Of a stretch of 64,000 nucleotides of DNA, positions 60,914 to 64,000 are shown in pieces. Numbering within the stretch: the stretch's first letter is position 1; each line of letters begins with the position of its first letter. The translations under genes were made by a program, and so were the position numbers. Source of the stretch: Nitrospira sp. GTDB lineage: Bacteria; Nitrospirota; Nitrospiria; Nitrospirales; Nitrospiraceae. The stretch covers positions 124,001 through 188,000 of the forward strand of contig JAJFBJ010000001.1 of assembly GCA_020697375.1 (NCBI GenBank), given 5' to 3'. The notes under the pieces were generated by a model that saw only the letters and a list, made by a program, of their open reading frames with translations, searched no databases and had not been told where the DNA came from.

Positions 60914-61577
60914 TCCTCCGCAACTTGTGCGTCTCGGCGTGCTTGTCTCAGGCCGCGGATCGAACCTGCAGGCGGTCATTGACGCGATTGAGGGGAAAAC
61001 TCTATCGGCCGAGATTGCAGTGGTCATCAGCAATAAACAAGATGCCGGTGGTCTCGAACGGGCGCGGAAGCATGGGGTGCCTCACCTGTGGCTGGATCCG
61101 AGGCCCTTCGCCGGGCGGCCGGACAGTCGCGAGGCCTACGATCGCGCTGTCCTCGATGTGTTGCGGAAATACGAGGTGGACCTGGTGCTCTTGGCCGGGT
61201 ACATGAAAATCGTCACGGCCGTTCTGCTGGCTGCCTATGAGAATCGGATGATGAATATTCATCCGTCGCTGCTTCCATCGTTTCCCGGGCTGGACGTGCA
61301 AAAAAAAGCGATCGAGCATGGGTGTAAAATCGCCGGTTGCACGGTGCATTTCGTGACCGAAGGGGTGGACGAAGGCCCCATCATCATCCAGGCTGCCGTA
61401 CCGATCCAGGAAGGCGATACGCCGGAAGCGCTGGCGGCCCGTATCCTGACGCAGGAACACAAAATCTATCCTCGCGCGATCCAATTGTATGCGGAAGGAA
61501 AGCTGAATGTGGAGGGACGACGGGTGGTCGTCGCGCCGACAGGGCAGTCGGCGAGTGGTTTCCACAATCCTGCATAA
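60903..61577 (+). CDS. purN: Phosphoribosylglycinamide formyltransferase
   Basis: A 224-residue enzyme. [20 protein letters not shown] is the phosphate-binding start, [12 protein letters not shown] and [12 protein letters not shown] carry the catalytic Asn and His, and [20 protein letters not shown] the catalytic Asp. It uses 10-formyl-THF to formylate GAR. Overlapping purM by 11 bases, it is cotranscribed and translationally coupled. Confidence 0.94.
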   Translation: MSGSPPQLVRLGVLVSGRGSNLQAVIDAIEGKTLSAEIAVVISNKQDAGGLERARKHGVPHLWLDPRPFAGRPDSREAYDRAVLDVLRKYEVDLVLLAGYMKIVTAVLLAAYENRMMNIHPSLLPSFPGLDVQKKAIEHGCKIAGCTVHFVTEGVDEGPIIIQAAVPIQEGDTPEALAARILTQEHKIYPRAIQLYAEGKLNVEGRRVVVAPTGQSASGFHNPA

Positions 61578-61603
61578 CGTCCCGCAACATTTGCAAGTTC
61601 GTG

Positions 61604-61632
61604 TGGAGACCGGAGCGCTGGTTGTGTATAAT
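61604..61632 (+). promoter_or_regulatory. Candidate promoter upstream of tRNA-Ala
   Basis: TGGAGA, a 17-base spacer, then TATAAT (61627-61632). Initiation near 61639 would give a leader of about 150 bases before the tRNA. Confidence 0.4.
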
Positions 61633-61789
61633 GCCGCGTGAATCAGAGGACGAGCGCCGGCCTTTCTCCCCGTCTCCTCCGCAGATCATGACCACCTGCG
61701 CACTTCCGCTCAGGTTTGCCTGCGGTTCACTCGGCGGCGCTCGCTCCTCCCATTGACCCTCGGTTATAGTTTGGGCGCATAAAAAGCGT

Positions 61790-61865
61790 GGGGGGCTAGC
61801 TCAGTTGGGAGAGCACTACGTTCGCAACGTAGGGGTCGGGGGTTCAACTCCCCTGCCCTCCACCA
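61790..61865 (+). tRNA. tRNA-Ala (anticodon CGC)
   Basis: Seventy-six bases including encoded CCA. Acceptor GGGGGGC pairs with GCCCTCC, including the G3-U70 identity pair of alanine tRNAs. D-stem GCTC/GAGC, anticodon stem CTACG/CGTAG around loop TTCGCAA (anticodon CGC), T-stem GGGGG/CCCCT with loop TTCAACT. Confidence 0.95.
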
Positions 61866-62256
61866 ACATATCAGTTAAGTACGACGACTAGGCACTTCGA
61901 TCTCCGCAGGCATCTGCCCAGGAGTCATTCTTCTCAACGACACTCTCCTATCCGTTCAATGACCCATCCGGCTTTTCATGTCGCTGCTTTTCCAACGTAG
62001 TGCAGCGACGGACCGTGCATTATTCCGCAAGAATCTATTGGTCACGGACCACGAGAGGCTCGCCTTTTCCAGCATCATACGCCTTCACCAGACGCCATTC
62101 TGTGTTGGTCAGCCATCCTTAATCACGAGATAGATGTCAGTAAGGAGGCAAGGGGACAGTGATGACCACTTCTAGTTCTCGTTCCTTTTAGGGTGCGGCA
62201 GAAGGAATGCGCAGTAGGCAGGGATGGAAAGACGAGTTATCTGTGTGCGATGTGGG
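61866..62256. other. Gene-free stretch with a small coding scrap
   Basis: No intact gene. On the minus strand at 62035-62120 a short peptide LTNTEWRLVKAYDAGKGEPL, then VVRDQ and a stop, reads like the end of a real protein, but a stop codon lies just upstream of it. A location next to a tRNA gene would suit an old integration remnant; this is speculation. Confidence 0.35.
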
Positions 62257-62595
62257 CTAGTGTTTGTAGATGACCGTGACCCGGGCGAGAAAATCCTGTA
62301 GTTGTTCCCGTTGGTCTTTTAATGCGACGCGATCTTTCAAAAGCGCAGCCTGTTCGAGAAAGTGGCCGATGGTGCTGATTTGTTCGAATCCGTATCCACC
62401 GCCGTCGCCTTTCATGCGATGACCCAGTAGGCGAATGGTGTCGAGGTCTCCTTGCTGTAGGCAGGAATCAATGGTGGTGAGGTCTCGCCTCCGATTTTCA
62501 AGGAAACCGGGTACGATCTCTTGCAGATCCGGATCGATCTGTACGAGGATTTTTTCAAGACCCGCCTCGGGGCGCTCATTCATCATTTCGGGCAC
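62257..62595 (-). CDS. HPt (histidine phosphotransfer) domain protein
   Basis: A 112-residue protein with a single HPt domain. The phospho-accepting His lies in RLLGHRMKGDGGGYGFEQIS, followed by the packing helix IGHFLEQAALLK. Its start overlaps the end of a hybrid kinase gene by about 13 bases, so it is the phosphorelay partner of that kinase. The final response regulator is not in the window. Confidence 0.9.
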   Translation of the reverse strand: MPEMMNERPEAGLEKILVQIDPDLQEIVPGFLENRRRDLTTIDSCLQQGDLDTIRLLGHRMKGDGGGYGFEQISTIGHFLEQAALLKDRVALKDQREQLQDFLARVTVIYKH

Positions 62596-64000
62596 GTCCT
62601 TTCATAGGCCAAGAGGAGCTCCAGGAAGGTGGTTTTCTTCAACGGCTTTGTCATGTGCGCGTTGCAGCCCGCTTCGAAAATTTTTGCCGATTCCTCCTTG
62701 AGCGCCAACGCCGTCAAAGCGACGATCTGAACCGCGGGCAGGTCCTGCTCCTTTTCCCATTTGCGAATGGTTCGGGTTGCCGTCAGACCGTCCATGACCG
62801 GCATCTGCATATCCATCAGGATGAGATCGTAATGCCCGTTCTGAAACTTGGCGACTCCGATTTGGCCGTTGTCGGCAAGGTCCAACCGGTGAAGAGTGTG
62901 TTTCAGATAGGATTGGATCAGAATCTGATTGTCCAGTGAATCCTCGACCAGCAAAATCCGCAAAGACCGTCCAGGGGGAAGGGATGACGGGCGGGCGCCT
63001 TGACCTGCAGTCGAGAAACCTCCCTTGCTCCGTCCCAGAGCGATACTGATGGTTTGCTGGAGGTCGGAGCGACGGATCGGCTTGACCAAATACCCGCCGA
63101 GGCCGAGGTCGTACGTCTTGGCAATATCGTCGGCCCACCGGTCGGAGGCCAGCATAATTATGGTCAAACCGCTGAGGCTGCAATCGGCATTGATCCGTTC
63201 GATGACTTCGAACCCGTCCATCCCGGGCATTCGGCAATCCAACAGGAGCAGGCCGAAGGGTGTCCCCGATTTTCTGGCGTCCTCCAGCGCGTCCATGGCC
63301 TGCTCACCGCTATCGGCCTCGGAGACAGACGCTCCCCAGCCGTAAAGCGTCTCACGAAGGATCAGCCGGTTTGTCGGGTAATCGTCCACGACCAGACAGC
63401 GGAGACCCGTCAGGTTCATTGCGGTGGAAACCTTCGATGACGGCGGAGAGGTCTGAATGCCTAGTCGGACAGCACAATGAAACGTGCTGCCCTCGCCGAG
63501 GTTGCTTTCGACCCAGATTCGGCCGTCCATGAGTTTGGCCAGCTGTTGAGAAATCGACAATCCCAGGCCTGTGCCTCCATACTGCCGGGCAATGGTGCTG
63601 TGACCCTGTGTAAAGGTCTCAAAGATGGTCTTTAACTTTTCCGGAGGCACTCCGATACCCGTATCTGTAATTGAGAATCGGATCACACCGGGCTGACGGC
63701 GGTCGGGATCGTTGGCGACCGTCATGACCACCGACCCCTTATCCGTGAATTTGATGGCATTGCCGAGCAAATTCAGGAGGATTTGATAGAGCCGGTTGGG
63801 ATCGCCGATCAGATGGCAAGGCACGTCGTTCGACAAGTGACAGACGAGTTCGAGGCCTTTTTCGTTGGCTCGAAGCGCCAGCATCTCGCTCGCTTTGTCG
63901 AGCAGCTCGGAGAGGTCGAAGTCGATCGCATCCAGGTCCAGACGACCGGATTCGACTTTCGAGAGGTCCAGAATATCGTTGATCAAGCTCAGCAGGCTCG
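62583..64000 (-). CDS. Hybrid sensor histidine kinase, C-terminal part (HATPase + two receivers); 5' end outside the window
   Basis: The frame is open to base 64000. The visible 471 residues start in the dimerisation helix (LLSLINDILDLSKVESGRLD), so the His box and sensor lie outside. The HATPase has NLLGNAIKFTDKG, DTGIGVPPEKLKTIFE and GGTGLGLSISQQLA. The first receiver (CLVVDDYPTNRLI, Asp in LLLLDCRMPGMDG, Lys in GYLVKPIRR) and the second (ILLVEDSLDNQIL, Asp in LILMDMQMPVMDG, Lys in AHMTKPLKK) are both complete. An HPt gene follows with overlapping ends. This is a multi-step phosphorelay system of unknown signal. Confidence 0.92.
   Translation of the reverse strand, partial: SLLSLINDILDLSKVESGRLDLDAIDFDLSELLDKASEMLALRANEKGLELVCHLSNDVPCHLIGDPNRLYQILLNLLGNAIKFTDKGSVVMTVANDPDRRQPGVIRFSITDTGIGVPPEKLKTIFETFTQGHSTIARQYGGTGLGLSISQQLAKLMDGRIWVESNLGEGSTFHCAVRLGIQTSPPSSKVSTAMNLTGLRCLVVDDYPTNRLILRETLYGWGASVSEADSGEQAMDALEDARKSGTPFGLLLLDCRMPGMDGFEVIERINADCSLSGLTIIMLASDRWADDIAKTYDLGLGGYLVKPIRRSDLQQTISIALGRSKGGFSTAGQGARPSSLPPGRSLRILLVEDSLDNQILIQSYLKHTLHRLDLADNGQIGVAKFQNGHYDLILMDMQMPVMDGLTATRTIRKWEKEQDLPAVQIVALTALALKEESAKIFEAGCNAHMTKPLKKTTFLELLLAYERTCPK

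Overview
The window reads as bacterial chromosome of moderately high GC content, with dense, mostly intact housekeeping genes and a few decayed accessory pockets. The gene set fits a Nitrospirota (Nitrospira-like) genome: a two-subunit pyruvate carboxylase, a hemE-hemH-hemG cluster, an LplT/acyltransferase/acyl-ACP ligase fusion, an NtrYX-type pair, many orphan two-component proteins and a recurring intergenic hairpin repeat. The genus is inferred from content, not proven; no rRNA or other marker is present.

Layout. 1-1.9 kb: a NarL-type histidine kinase (5' end outside the window), its response regulator and a receiver-only protein. 1.95-7.8 kb: an Lhr-family helicase, a tandem universal stress protein and a small lipoprotein. 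8.2-14.6 kb: an accessory pocket with intact YefM/RelE-type and HigBA toxin-antitoxin modules, a ruined IS630 transposase, a frameshifted nuclease-like gene, a truncated DoxX-like gene and remnants of at least three more toxin-antitoxin modules. 14.9-25.8 kb: exported and metabolic genes (DUF4384-like protein, amidohydrolase, LplT-PlsC-Aas fusion, membrane-anchored MutS homologue, prmA, MOSC protein, methyltransferase, SUMF1-domain protein). 25.8-32.5 kb: a repeat-containing exported protein, an alpha/beta hydrolase, a histidine-rich polytopic membrane protein, thiD, a FlgO-like protein and a 59-residue membrane protein. 33-35.8 kb: a second accessory pocket (BrnTA-like pair with a frameshifted toxin, then two AT-rich unknown genes). 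35.8-45.3 kb: a minus-strand run with tenA, sthA, a lipoprotein thiol peroxidase, a hydrolase, pycB-pycA, a TIG-domain protein, a PstS-like binding protein and an FmdB-type zinc ribbon. 45.4-48.5 kb: small unknown genes, an EamA transporter and a fatty acid desaturase. 49-53.3 kb: hemE, hemH, hemG and an unknown gene. 53.6-59.6 kb: a membrane protein, mazG, a DUF1844 protein and the NtrY/NtrX-like pair. 59.9-61.9 kb: purM-purN and tRNA-Ala(CGC). 62.3-64 kb: an HPt protein and the C-terminal part of a hybrid histidine kinase.

How the genes work together. Pyruvate carboxylase supplies oxaloacetate, SthA balances NADPH and NADH, hemE/H/G make haem precursors, thiD and tenA serve thiamine synthesis and salvage, and purM/purN perform two steps of purine synthesis. 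Signalling is rich: a HisKA_3 kinase/NarL pair, NtrYX, and a hybrid kinase with HPt.

The most notable non-genic signal is a family of about 120-240 bp intergenic elements (six clear copies and one possible diverged copy), the best of which have complementary ends and are able to fold into long hairpins. The most notable genic signals are a lipid-anchored thiol peroxidase lacking the usual resolving cysteine, a MutS-family ATPase with transmembrane segments, and the toxin-antitoxin graveyard. I did not find a clear, wholly new multi-gene system.
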